Shown here: positions 40,357 through 49,303 of the stretch, piece by piece
How positions within the stretch are numbered: position 1 is the stretch's first letter
Layout of the letters: every line of letters begins with the position of its first letter
Assembly (NCBI RefSeq): GCF_963664735.1
Contig: NZ_OY761553.1
Span: 3,593,001 to 3,657,000 of the forward strand
DNA: 64,000 bases
Direction of reading: 5' to 3'
DNA from: an uncultured Cohaesibacter sp.
Lineage (GTDB): Bacteria > Pseudomonadota > Alphaproteobacteria > Rhizobiales > Cohaesibacteraceae
The notes under the pieces: model-generated
The model's database searches: none
Seen by the model: the letters and a program-made list of their open reading frames with translations, nothing else
Told to the model about the DNA's origin: nothing
Program-made: the position numbers and the translations under genes

Positions 40357-40876
40357 CGATTACTTGCGGCAACGAGAAGATGCCGACAGCGGTCGTCGGT
40401 GCAGGGTCAGCAGATGGAACCTGTGATGGGGATGGAACGTCACCTGATTTGGACAGGTGTCGATATTTCGGCTGGGGCTTGTTGCTCTGCCAGGCAATCA
40501 CATCAGCTCTACGCCAACGTTTCCGATTCCGCGCGTTGGGGCGTTTTCCAAACGAAAGATCGATTGGCGCGGGAAAGTCTGGACTATAATTGGGTGAGGA
40601 AGGATTGGCCCAGCGATAGATGATCGATGGATCTGTCCTACCCAGATCCTCGGCTACCTGACTTGCTGTCAAGAGAGGCTTCGTCAACTCTTCCCAATGT
40701 TTTGCAGACTGGTCGGCGGCAAGCCCGAGGGCCTCAAAGACGACGGACCAGCGGGTGCCGTTGGCGCGCAACACAATGCCTGCGTCCTGTAGGACTTCTT
40801 TGAGGCTCCGTGCCGGCACACCGAAATAGGCGATCAGGTCTTTGCGGTTGATGTAACTGTCTTTGCATTTTTCCAT
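40340..40876 (-). CDS. HTH (MerR/excisionase-like) DNA-binding protein
   Basis: A 178-residue protein from the ATG at 40876 (MEKCKDSYINRKDLIAYFGV); a TTG at 40924 is the other option. The N-terminal half has an HTH-like RKDLIAYFGVPARSLKEVLQ and the middle a second possible one (TASQVAEDLGRTDPSIIYRW) with KRWRRADVIAW, typical of excisionase-type proteins. The Pro/Ser-rich C-terminal 40 residues look disordered. It leads the operon of recombinases and probably sets their expression or directs excision. Confidence 0.6.
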   Translation of the reverse strand: MEKCKDSYINRKDLIAYFGVPARSLKEVLQDAGIVLRANGTRWSVVFEALGLAADQSAKHWEELTKPLLTASQVAEDLGRTDPSIIYRWANPSSPNYSPDFPAPIDLSFGKRPNARNRKRWRRADVIAWQSNKPQPKYRHLSKSGDVPSPSQVPSADPAPTTAVGIFSLPQVIDGASQ

Positions 40877-41053
40877 ATAAAGGGAACTGGAAAAATTTTC
40901 CGAGAAACCAAAATAAAAATGCAACTTTTTAGAAATTATTTTACAAGTTATTGTATTTGTTTATGAAATTTATTGTCTGAAGTATGGGGAATGATAGCTG
41001 CAGGGGCAAACAGTTTGGCCCGGCGACAGTGAAGCAATCGCCGGGCTGGTTGT

Positions 41054-41656
41054 TTATGCAAGATGCGGAGGCACGGGATACATGATAAGGGTTGCCAGGC
41101 GTTGCCTCTCTGCCAGTGACGTTGGTTTGTTTAATACATATACACGTCGCCAACCCATCATCTCTTCTACGATTGGAATGCCGGCGTGACACCCGCGCAT
41201 GAACCTGTAGTAATATTGCGCACGCAAAAAGGCCAAGAGCGGGGCGCTGCCCGGATTAAGATTTTTGCGATCAAAAAAACGACGCAGCTTTGCAAGCGTG
41301 AGATAGCCCCGACAATCTGGAAAGCCATCAGGATGTCTATTTGCTGCGGCCAACGACAGGCCGACCAAGGGCACTTTGCGTTGGCTATCTGGATTTTTCG
41401 ACCTGATGCTATCCCCAATGCATATATGAGGGATTGGATCGTCAAGGACGATGTCGCAGGGGGCAAGGCCTGTGAGATCACCTGCTCTGCAGCCAGTTTC
41501 GAGCATCATCAGCAAAAAATCGCGTGAGGTGTCGTCGAGGCCATCAAAGGCATCAGGAGCAAGCCAGTCAGACTTGATCCGTGCGATATCGGACACCAAC
41601 TCAGCAAAGTTGGGTTCATTTCGGAATTGTTCGGTTCTGATGATCGATTTTATCAT
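41054..41656 (-). CDS. Degenerate tyrosine recombinase, catalytic domain only
   Basis: I take the ATG at 41656 (MIKSIIRTEQFRNEPNFAEL), where GGAG lies 7 bases upstream; the frame opens at 41734. From APDAFDGLDDTSRDF onwards it runs parallel to the recombinase at the right window edge: ETGCRAGDL holds the first Arg, SQRKVPLVGLSLAAANRHPD is shared, and both end in YPVPPHL or LPVPKHL. Box II is changed to APLLAFLRAQYYYRF (His lost) and no Tyr lies where the nucleophile should be (MMGWRRVYVLNKP). It has no core-binding domain. It may be a dead relic or a regulator. Confidence 0.65.
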   Translation of the reverse strand: MIKSIIRTEQFRNEPNFAELVSDIARIKSDWLAPDAFDGLDDTSRDFLLMMLETGCRAGDLTGLAPCDIVLDDPIPHICIGDSIRSKNPDSQRKVPLVGLSLAAANRHPDGFPDCRGYLTLAKLRRFFDRKNLNPGSAPLLAFLRAQYYYRFMRGCHAGIPIVEEMMGWRRVYVLNKPTSLAERQRLATLIMYPVPPHLA

Positions 41657-42393
41657 CACAATCTCCATCTTTGGTTTATCAAGAGAGAAGGATGCTTCTG
41701 CAAAAAGCAGCAGGCGATCGCTCCCTGAAAGCAAATAGGAAGATCAAGGACGGACGAAAAACGTTTATTTGGCCATGTTTTAAGGTAAATATACGTATAT
41801 TGGCGACGGAGTCGGCCAAGACAATTGGGAGTGTTATGTATTGTTTCCAACGGCCATCTATAATGGTGGCAAAAAATTCAATAAATTTGGCACATTCGTT
41901 TGGGCATCGTCGTAATCCGCCCTACATTCGCCAGTGTAACGACATCCAACAGAACCTGTTCGCTTTATTCCTGTCTTTTCGACATCCGGTAGCCAATCAG
42001 GTCATGTCTGGGCGGATTGATCTGTGATTTACATTGTTACAGTTTCAGTTGTTGGATGAGCGAGACGGGATCACCCATAATATCTATTCCGCACTTCTTT
42101 ACCGGAAATCGCTGAATTCTGCGGTTCTTTTCCCCATCTTCTCTTTGCGCCCGAAAAAAGCACGGGTCCGTTTGGGTTTGTATCGCAATCGCCGTAGTTC
42201 CTTGATGTAGGCTGGTGTGTGATCGCTGGCCGTGATCGCAATCCCGCGATCAGAGATCGGATCCCGGCGTTATGGTACCGCAATGCTCAACAATTGAGTT
42301 CGAGAGAGTGCCAATCCATGGCAGGCATGCTCATTGCCACCCATGGATGCTGTCCAATGCGGTCCTGCGGATGCTTCGCATGGATGATCTGAC
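41657..42393. other. Intergenic stretch between the recombinase cassette and the 42.4-43.8 kb pair
   Basis: No coding frame here looks convincing. It should contain the promoters of the leftward recombinase genes and of the rightward gene at 42394. I see no clear attachment site, repeat array or terminator. Confidence 0.4.
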
Positions 42394-42666
42394 ATGACGG
42401 TATCCTGCGACATGGATCCCAAATGCGGATCTGCCGATCTCCATAAAGCAGCAAAAAGCCAGCCCAAAAGCGAAACGGCGATTTATCTGGCACGCCTGTA
42501 TGCCGCTCGTGACAAGGCTGCCGTGTTGATTTCAGATGGCGAGGAATGGGTACTGCCCCATTTTGAAAGGATCCTCGCCGAGATCGAAAAGCTCGAAGAT
42601 AAGCAAAAGCGACTGGATATTGCCCTTGAAATCGCCCGCAAGGCCAAGCAACCGCGGGCAGATTGA
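42394..42666 (+). CDS. Small helical protein of unknown function
   Basis: A 90-residue protein (MTVSCDMDPKCGSADLHKAA). Residues 28-85 are strongly helical (ETAIYLARLYAARDKAAVLI and EIEKLEDKQKRLDIALEIAR), probably a coiled coil. The ribosome binding site is weak (GGATGATCTGAC). It is on the opposite strand to the rest of the island and 183 bp before the membrane protein gene, so the pair may be a unit of its own. Confidence 0.55.
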   Translation: MTVSCDMDPKCGSADLHKAAKSQPKSETAIYLARLYAARDKAAVLISDGEEWVLPHFERILAEIEKLEDKQKRLDIALEIARKAKQPRAD

Positions 42667-42849
42667 TGAGCTCGACGTAATCGACACATCCTCTCTAGCA
42701 AGAAAATGCGATCACTTTTTCTGGTTCGCTGAAATCCGCCCTAAGTCCGATTCGAGGCTCTTGGACAAGGATTGTGATCTGAACCAATCGTTCCTTCGGT
42801 CTCATTGCGAAAAACCAATGATCGGTGTGTGCCGAGGAACAGGATCAAT

Positions 42850-43803
42850 ATGAGCGATCAGAATGAGATTTTCGGGAAATACAATGATGTGTCGGTACTG
42901 ACGCGGTATGTCGATGACGCACTTTTGCAGCTGACAGACACATTCGACACGGCGGAATTTGTGTCAGCTCTTACGGCTGCAGGACAAAGAGGTGCCGATG
43001 ATGAAAAGGTGCATCAACGCGTTTTGCAGCAATGCAAGCGGGACGGTAAGATCAGGGCTGGCGCCAAAAAGGGAAAGTGGCAGAAAGCCACTGGCATCAA
43101 GACGGAAAGATCTGATTTCCTGAAGACACTCGTGATGGGCTTTTCCGTCGCTGTGTGTCTTTTGATCTGGGGAGCTCAGATCGCAATCAATGTTCGGTTT
43201 GCCTGGGAGGTTGCAGGCACTGATCCGTTCTTCCAATGGACCATGGTGACAATCATGGCGGCTCTGGATCTAGGTCGCCCCTTGTTTATGGCCAAAGGCA
43301 TGCATGTCCTCTCAAGGCGCCAGCGTCGTGAGGCTACGCTTTACTTCACGATTGGTTTTACGCTGGCGTCGGTATCATTTTTGTGCTCGAGCTCAATGTT
43401 GTCCGCGTCCTTTGCGCAGGGGCAACTGATCAATATCCGGATCGATAAAAAACAGGAGGCAATCGAGAGGCTGGTGGTTGATGCAAGAGAGTTTCGCCAA
43501 AGAGCGCTTGCTTTGCAGGCGGAGGCAGACGAAGAGTGTGCGCATGGAGGGTGCGGCCCCAAAGCCAGAAAGCTGCAAAAGGACGCCGAGGCGAATGAAT
43601 TACGGGCAAAAGACGCCCAAGATCAGCACGACCAAATGTCAAAGCAGGTGGAAAGGCCACCGGAAATGATCGCAGGTCTGGTGAATGCCTTCGAAAATAT
43701 GCATCTTTATGGTGACGATCATAAAATGCGACTGCCATATCTGCTGGCTTTTGTCATCGAATTGGCCGCGCTCTTTGGCCCCGGCCTGCTTTTGAGGCGA
43801 TAA
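42850..43803 (+). CDS. Membrane protein with central coiled coil, unknown function
   Basis: A 317-residue protein from the ATG at 42850 with AGGA 6 bases upstream. The first 80 residues are soluble and could form a winged helix (EFVSALTAAGQRGADDEKVH). TM segments are LVMGFSVAVCLLIWGAQIAI, WTMVTIMAALDLGRPLFMAK and IGFTLASVSFLCSSSMLSAS. A coiled coil of about 100 residues (RIDKKQEAIERLVVDAREFR and onwards) follows, then a last TM (YLLAFVIELAALFGPGLLLR). I do not recognise a family. It shows no sign of being a transporter; a sensor or phage-related membrane role is only a guess. Confidence 0.6.
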   Translation: MSDQNEIFGKYNDVSVLTRYVDDALLQLTDTFDTAEFVSALTAAGQRGADDEKVHQRVLQQCKRDGKIRAGAKKGKWQKATGIKTERSDFLKTLVMGFSVAVCLLIWGAQIAINVRFAWEVAGTDPFFQWTMVTIMAALDLGRPLFMAKGMHVLSRRQRREATLYFTIGFTLASVSFLCSSSMLSASFAQGQLINIRIDKKQEAIERLVVDAREFRQRALALQAEADEECAHGGCGPKARKLQKDAEANELRAKDAQDQHDQMSKQVERPPEMIAGLVNAFENMHLYGDDHKMRLPYLLAFVIELAALFGPGLLLRR

Positions 43804-44719
43804 TTGCCTTGTTGCCGATTGAATGGATGCTGTGGCACCGGTCTTGCCCTCTCATCCTTTGAAGCGGGCAATATCAGTGTCATGCGCCTCCGCTCGATCA
43901 GATGCCTTGTGATTTTCGCGAAATACTGTGGTGACGGTGCCTTGCGGTTATTCGCGTGTAAGTTCGATCCTGTCGTCATGCCAATCCAAGGCTCAGAGCC
44001 ATCTCTTGGGAAGATACGAATGACCAACAGGTCGTTTTGGTAGCTCACAATCTGAGCTCACATTGACACGTCGACTGCGCGCATCATGGTTCTCGCGCAA
44101 AACTTCGACACATTGATCACACAATGCGGCTTCGGTCCAGTTGATGCCTTGCCTTTCGGCATTTCGATTGCGTTCTTTGTTCCCGTCAACACTGCCAGTG
44201 CGACCATCACAGGCGTGACACAGGCATTTACTCCTCACATCATGATGTTGATCAGGTGATGCTGTTAGGCTCCGTGCAGATTTTCGTAAGTGTCGTCAGG
44301 AGCTTGAATATTATAGTAAAAGACGCGGTGTTCGTTACCAGACATACCGATGCCGGTCGGGTCGAAGGCTCTCTGGTAGTTTGTGATCACTGTGATGACC
44401 CAATATATGATCACATCTGCAAGGATTCAGATGTGTTTCTATATACGCGGTCCGCGACAGACACGGTTCATCTGTGATTTGGGTTTTGGAACCAGGTGAT
44501 GAAAGCAAGAAGGTAACAAAGTCCTCTTTTCTGATTGCCTCTATGCCATCCACCCGTGATTAGCTGTGGTTAGCCAAAATTTTGCTTGTTGGTGCGTCAC
44601 CTCCAAATGCCGGGTCAAAGTGAATGGCTTCTCCACGTGGTTGGTGGATGGCGAGAAGACTACGCAGACACATGTGGATCGGATCAGATCGAAGAAGAAG
44701 ATCAACTTCGAAGGGCCAT
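43804..44719. other. Intergenic stretch of about 0.9 kb left of the BREX operon
   Basis: No supported gene. A minus-strand frame (43993-44238, start GTG) has two CxxC pairs (CHACDG, CDQC) but no ribosome binding site. An inverted repeat at 44412-44435 (CACATCTG, 8-base loop, CAGATGTG) is followed by TTTCT on the plus strand and could be a weak terminator or an operator. The BREX transcript probably ends in this stretch. Confidence 0.4.
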
Positions 44720-46792
44720 TTATTGCCCGACATAGGTCACATAAAAACCCTTCACCATACGGTGCTCCTGTAAGCGATCCCCTAGGTTGAAGCCTTCACG
44801 GTGCATGGGAGCCTGGAATATATCAAGGCCGCGATCAAGGACGATCTTCCATCCGGTATCGGTGATTATATCACGTGCATGTGCGGTACCACTCGTGTCA
44901 AAGGCCCAAGTGAAATCGACACCGGTTCCTGTGCAAGCCTCCGAGATGCTCTCAAGCAACTCTCGCTGTTTCTGGACATCGCCGTCATTTGGTCCGGTTA
45001 CAAGATGGATAGCGACCTGGTCTTCCGGTGCTTTTCGCTGGATCACCATTTCGACGAATTCCATCATGTTGCGCGCTTGATAGTAGAGGCGAATATAAGG
45101 GTCTGTGACGATGATCCGGCATGCGCCGTCGATATAGGGACCAAAGAGCTTATCATAGCTGACACCTTTGCGATTTTCAGCGAAAACAAGGTGCCCTTCA
45201 GTCAGTGAAGGTTTTGCAATGGTGGTTTTCTGTCCAACAGAGGCAATATTCTCTCCCTGCCCAGATACGATATTGTTGGCGGGCATATCGGGCTCGTCCT
45301 GCTCCCGCGGACCATTCGAGGATTTGCGTTGGCAGAATTGCGGGAATTCCTGTTCCTCAACGGTCTGGATTCTCCTCTTCTGCCCATCATGACCCACGTA
45401 ATAGAAGTCAACGTCAGGGTAGGTCGAGTCTATCCGAAACAGCTGATCCTTGACACGTTTGCGACTCTCCAGAGCAAGCTGAAGCAGTTCCTCAACTTCC
45501 TCGGCGGTCTCGCCACCTGCGGGGAAGATGACCTTTAGAAGCCCCGACATCGTTTTGTAGATGGCATCACGGTCTCGTGTAGAAATCTTCTCGCTGATCC
45601 GGAAATGCTGATCGGGACGGTTGGAAAAATCCTCTTGTCGCAGGTGGCGAAGAATTTCAGCCAGATAATCTACGATGAAGCCATAGCCACGCGTGAACAT
45701 CTCACCTCGGATGACATCGACCTCCCAACCAGGCAAATAGGCATGCAGACGGTCAATAAACGCGCTGTCGTGGAATTGCGGAGGCAATGCCTCAAACAGA
45801 TCTGAGTTCTTGAGCATGTAAGGAACGTTGTGGTCGGTATTGCCAACGAAGGCGAAACTCGCCTCGGCCCCCATCGGGTTGACCCCGCGCGAGAACGTCT
45901 TGTTGGCCATGTAATTCTTCATTATGTCGACTAACGCCTTGTTGGCGGTCTTTTCGCGCCCGGCGAACTCATCAAAGGCCACCACATCCCAGTAGCCCAC
46001 AAGGCCAATACGTCCATTCGAGTTATTGACGAAGAGCTTCGGAATGGTGATTTCCCCGCCGGAGATCAGCTGGCCGTGGGGTGAAAATTCGGAATAGATG
46101 TGCGATTTGCCGGTGCCCTTGGGGCCCAGCTCAATAATATTGTAGTTGCGCTCAACGAAGGGGATGAGGCGCATGAGCTGCAAGAGCTTGCTGCGACGCC
46201 CGAAAGCTTCAGGGTTGAACCCAATGGACTGGAGAAGAAGATCGATCCACTCGTCCTTGTTGAATTGCGCCCGGGCCTTCTTGTAGCCCTCATAGTCGAC
46301 CTTCGCGATCTGGATCGGCTTGATGGTCTCGAGCATCCAGGGTGAGGTCCGCGCGTCTTCAGAAAATTCGTATTGAACATCGGCGATGCACCAAATGCCG
46401 GTGACCAACAGCTTCGGATGTGCCTTGACCGTTCCGCTATCGACCGACACTTTCTTGATCCCGAGATTTTCGAAGGTGGCCTCATAGCTGTCGGTCTTTT
46501 CGTTCAATGCAACAGAAATCTGATCGATGACCTTGTGACGCCCCCTTTCCTTGATGGTCGACTGGATCAGCCCTGCCTCACTGCGATGGACATAGTGTTT
46601 GCGCAGAATTTCCTTGACGGTTTCGATACCTGTCTCAATCGAGGCTTCGTTGTCGGTCGCGCAATATTGGCCAAGCAGATATTCGAGGACATAGGTCGGC
46701 ACAATGGCATTGCCTTTGACTGCCTTTACCAAATCCTTGCGAACAACATAGCCCGCAAAATGTTCGTTGATCTTGTCGTCAAGGGTGGTCAT
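44720..46792 (-). CDS. brxL: BREX protein BrxL with a C-terminal MIT_C (PLD-like) region
   Basis: A 690-residue AAA+ ATPase, the last gene of the BREX operon. The N-terminal half is the BrxL core (DDKINEHFAGYVVRKDLVKA, LEYLLGQYC), with Walker A ELGPKGTGKSHIYSEF near residue 221 and the conserved GYWDVVAFDEFAG, VGNTDHN. In known BREX this protein binds and remodels DNA during defence. The C-terminal 150 residues (VTDPYIRLYYQARNMMEFVE and HARDIITDTGWKIVLDRGLD) match the MIT_C/PLD-like fold rather than a Lon protease domain. It starts 9 bases after pglZ. Confidence 0.88.
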   Translation of the reverse strand: MTTLDDKINEHFAGYVVRKDLVKAVKGNAIVPTYVLEYLLGQYCATDNEASIETGIETVKEILRKHYVHRSEAGLIQSTIKERGRHKVIDQISVALNEKTDSYEATFENLGIKKVSVDSGTVKAHPKLLVTGIWCIADVQYEFSEDARTSPWMLETIKPIQIAKVDYEGYKKARAQFNKDEWIDLLLQSIGFNPEAFGRRSKLLQLMRLIPFVERNYNIIELGPKGTGKSHIYSEFSPHGQLISGGEITIPKLFVNNSNGRIGLVGYWDVVAFDEFAGREKTANKALVDIMKNYMANKTFSRGVNPMGAEASFAFVGNTDHNVPYMLKNSDLFEALPPQFHDSAFIDRLHAYLPGWEVDVIRGEMFTRGYGFIVDYLAEILRHLRQEDFSNRPDQHFRISEKISTRDRDAIYKTMSGLLKVIFPAGGETAEEVEELLQLALESRKRVKDQLFRIDSTYPDVDFYYVGHDGQKRRIQTVEEQEFPQFCQRKSSNGPREQDEPDMPANNIVSGQGENIASVGQKTTIAKPSLTEGHLVFAENRKGVSYDKLFGPYIDGACRIIVTDPYIRLYYQARNMMEFVEMVIQRKAPEDQVAIHLVTGPNDGDVQKQRELLESISEACTGTGVDFTWAFDTSGTAHARDIITDTGWKIVLDRGLDIFQAPMHREGFNLGDRLQEHRMVKGFYVTYVGQ

Positions 46793-46801
46793 GGCTCGTC
46801 C

Positions 46802-49303
46802 TTAAAAGTCAAAATCCGTCGAGATCCTGCGGCGAAGCTGGAACCGATGGCTGGTATAATCGTCGTAATGGCTGGTCTTGCCGCGTTGCTCTTGCAGCTT
46901 GAGGAAGACATCCTGGCTGTTGAACCGGTCCGCATCCCGCGACAGCAGGAACTGGATTGGCATCTCGCGTTCGCGGGCATTGCCTGAGGTATAATCGAAA
47001 GTGAGCTGATGTTCGTCGGAAATCAGTGTGCCGTCTTCGGCATAGATGCCCGCCAGAAGAATACGCTGCTGCTGTTTTTCAGAGACCGGCTGCTCCTGAT
47101 AGAAGGTTACCGCTATCTGACCGGAAGTGATGAGGCTACGTCCTGGAACCACGATCTGGACATCAACTTTTCCGACATCCTCTTCGCGCCTCTTGCCGAC
47201 CCGCAGGACCGGGATCACGACCTCCTGCAGGGTCGCGCCACCATGCACAAAGCGGCTGCCGGCACCTTTCACGCGCATGCGATTGATTGAATTCGGGATC
47301 AGGATATCGAGATCGCCGGCAAGCCCGAGAGCCCCGGGTGTAAATTTCTTCATTCCAGCTGTCTCGTTCAGGCCTCGCCCAATCACGAAACGACGGTCGC
47401 GGAACAGGATCTCGTCTCCCGTCGGGTCTGCAACAGAGAAATCAGTCTCGTGCAATTGGCGATGTTGATAGAGGAAGCCATGATCGGCGGTAATCAGGAT
47501 GTTTGAGAAATTGGCGCTGGTCAGCTTGCGCACCAGTTTGGTTAGATCCTCTATCGTGTCCTCGGCAGCCTCTGTGGCACGTTCCTCAGTCTTTAGATTA
47601 TGGCCGAGGCTATCGATGCGATTGTGATACAGGTAGAGCACATCGTGATCGCGGAAGATCTCCTTCCCGTCATCGGAGCGGAGCGCCATGAAGTCATCTG
47701 CCTTCATCGCCTTGACCCGATCCCCGGCCCGGCCCATATCCAGCACTTTCTCGCGGGCTATTGTTCCCTGGGTCGGCAGGCCGAAGGACGTGACGCTGCC
47801 ATCCCCTGCCACTGTCAGATCCTTGTTGGGCAGGAGCGCCGCCATACCCAGCTGGGTATAGCTCGGCAGAGACGAGATCATCGGCTTCAGATCTGCGTCA
47901 AAGCGGTTGAGCTTGCGGATCTCGCGCAGGCATTCCTCGGCCACCTCGAAGCGCAGAGCGTCTGAGATGATCACTACGACTTTTTGCGGGTTGGTCAGGC
48001 GCCGGAATTCGGCAGCCTGATCGCGATAGAAATTCCGCTGTTGCGCGAAATCGGGGAAGGTCCAACTGTCCAGCTTCGCTATCTGATCCTGCCAGACATC
48101 ATTGACGGCGAGAAGGAAGTTTGTCGTGTATCGGTTCTCGATGCTCTCGAACAGCGCGCCCAGAAGCGACGATTGCCCGCTGCGCTGCATGTGATGGATG
48201 AATTTGCGGTAGGCCTGATCGACCTTGAACCAACTAGTCGTATAGCGCCGCACGGCATCGGCGGGCGAAGACATGGTGAGATTGGCCTCGGCCAGTGCCT
48301 GCTGGAATTCGGCGGCATAGGCGATGGCGAGATAGATGTCCTCGTAGGTCTTGTACCAGTAGCTCTGTCGCCGCTCGCGGGTGATTTTCACCACCTCCGA
48401 AGCTGCCACCGTCTGGCTGGCCATCGCCTCGACCAGAAGGCGGATGATCTGGCGATCGACCGCTTCGAAGTGATCGACCGGGCGCAGGGCCTTCATCGCG
48501 CGATCTTTCACATCGGCCTCGATCTTGAGCAGATCCTGATATTCGCGGCTGAGCGTGGCAAACGCCTCGCCACCAAGGCGATTGTTCTTCCAGCGGCTGA
48601 ACATCAGGAACGCCTCGCTGTTGAGGCTGCCATCGTCCCCGAGGGCGCGCAGATAGCTCGACTGGAACAGCGTGATCGCGAAATCCTCGAAGTCGGGCGT
48701 GTCCGAGCTGTAGCCATAGGCGTTCTTGATCTGCGTCCAGAAAAACTCCATCAGGTTGGACCGCTCGATGAGCTTCAGAGCGTCGTCGCGTTTGGCGGCG
48801 AGCTGGCCCAGCAGTTCCTCGACTACGGTGTCAAGCCCGCCCTCGGCTCCGGCACAGACGGCCAGCATCCGGCGTAGAACGTCGGATTTCTGATCGGCGG
48901 GGTGGATCAGGCGTTTCAGCGCCTCGATGCGGCCAGCAGAGCGATAGAATTCCATGTGATCGCGCACCACAGCCTCGAATTGCAAAGGCAAGTCAAGTTC
49001 GGCCAGCCAGATCGCCGCCTGATCGGCCTTGAATACGGCGGTGGCCAACTGCACGTCCAGCAGCCAGTTGTCGGCCATCTCGGGCTCGGGGCCGTCCTTG
49101 AAGACGAGGAACTTCTGCTTCGGTTCCAGCCGCAGCATGCGGTATTTGAGGCCGAACTCGTTGTTGGTGATCTCGACCTTTGAAACATCGGGAAGGTCCA
49201 CGGCGTCGAACGCCTCGCGCATGTCGCTGGCGGTGTCATACCAGAAGACGATCCGTTGCTCCTCGAACAACCGTTCCAGCCCTGCGCGGATGCGTTCAGT
49301 CAT
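46802..49303 (-). CDS. pglZ: BREX phosphatase-like protein PglZ
   Basis: An 833-residue protein from the ATG at 49303 (MTERIRAGLERLFEEQRIVF). It has the alkaline phosphatase-type PglZ domain: VVIISDALRFEVAEECLREI near residue 445, ILITADHGFLYQHRQLHETD near residue 605, and conserved metal-binding Asp/His. PglZ is a core BREX protein thought to be a nuclease or phosphatase acting with PglX and BrxC. It overlaps the end of pglX by 8 bases (ATGACTGA). Confidence 0.93.
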   Translation of the reverse strand: MTERIRAGLERLFEEQRIVFWYDTASDMREAFDAVDLPDVSKVEITNNEFGLKYRMLRLEPKQKFLVFKDGPEPEMADNWLLDVQLATAVFKADQAAIWLAELDLPLQFEAVVRDHMEFYRSAGRIEALKRLIHPADQKSDVLRRMLAVCAGAEGGLDTVVEELLGQLAAKRDDALKLIERSNLMEFFWTQIKNAYGYSSDTPDFEDFAITLFQSSYLRALGDDGSLNSEAFLMFSRWKNNRLGGEAFATLSREYQDLLKIEADVKDRAMKALRPVDHFEAVDRQIIRLLVEAMASQTVAASEVVKITRERRQSYWYKTYEDIYLAIAYAAEFQQALAEANLTMSSPADAVRRYTTSWFKVDQAYRKFIHHMQRSGQSSLLGALFESIENRYTTNFLLAVNDVWQDQIAKLDSWTFPDFAQQRNFYRDQAAEFRRLTNPQKVVVIISDALRFEVAEECLREIRKLNRFDADLKPMISSLPSYTQLGMAALLPNKDLTVAGDGSVTSFGLPTQGTIAREKVLDMGRAGDRVKAMKADDFMALRSDDGKEIFRDHDVLYLYHNRIDSLGHNLKTEERATEAAEDTIEDLTKLVRKLTSANFSNILITADHGFLYQHRQLHETDFSVADPTGDEILFRDRRFVIGRGLNETAGMKKFTPGALGLAGDLDILIPNSINRMRVKGAGSRFVHGGATLQEVVIPVLRVGKRREEDVGKVDVQIVVPGRSLITSGQIAVTFYQEQPVSEKQQQRILLAGIYAEDGTLISDEHQLTFDYTSGNAREREMPIQFLLSRDADRFNSQDVFLKLQEQRGKTSHYDDYTSHRFQLRRRISTDFDF

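Noticed and set aside
43993-44238. Zinc-ribbon-like small ORF with two CxxC pairs
   Set aside because: It starts at GTG without a ribosome binding site and has an irregular C-terminus. It is mentioned in the gap entry but not called.
44600-44720. Terminator after brxL
   Set aside because: A bulged pairing (CTTCTC with GAGAAG) is visible on the minus strand, but there is no T-run and the stem is irregular.
44720-46792. Lon protease annotation for BrxL
   Set aside because: Automatic annotation often names this protein Lon-like. I do not see the Ser-Lys protease domain in the C-terminus.
47984-48877. A 297-codon plus-strand open frame opposite pglZ
   Set aside because: It lies fully inside the antisense of a well-supported gene. 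Its Leu/Arg/Glu-rich content mirrors the high-GC codons of pglZ, and it has no motif or ribosome binding site.
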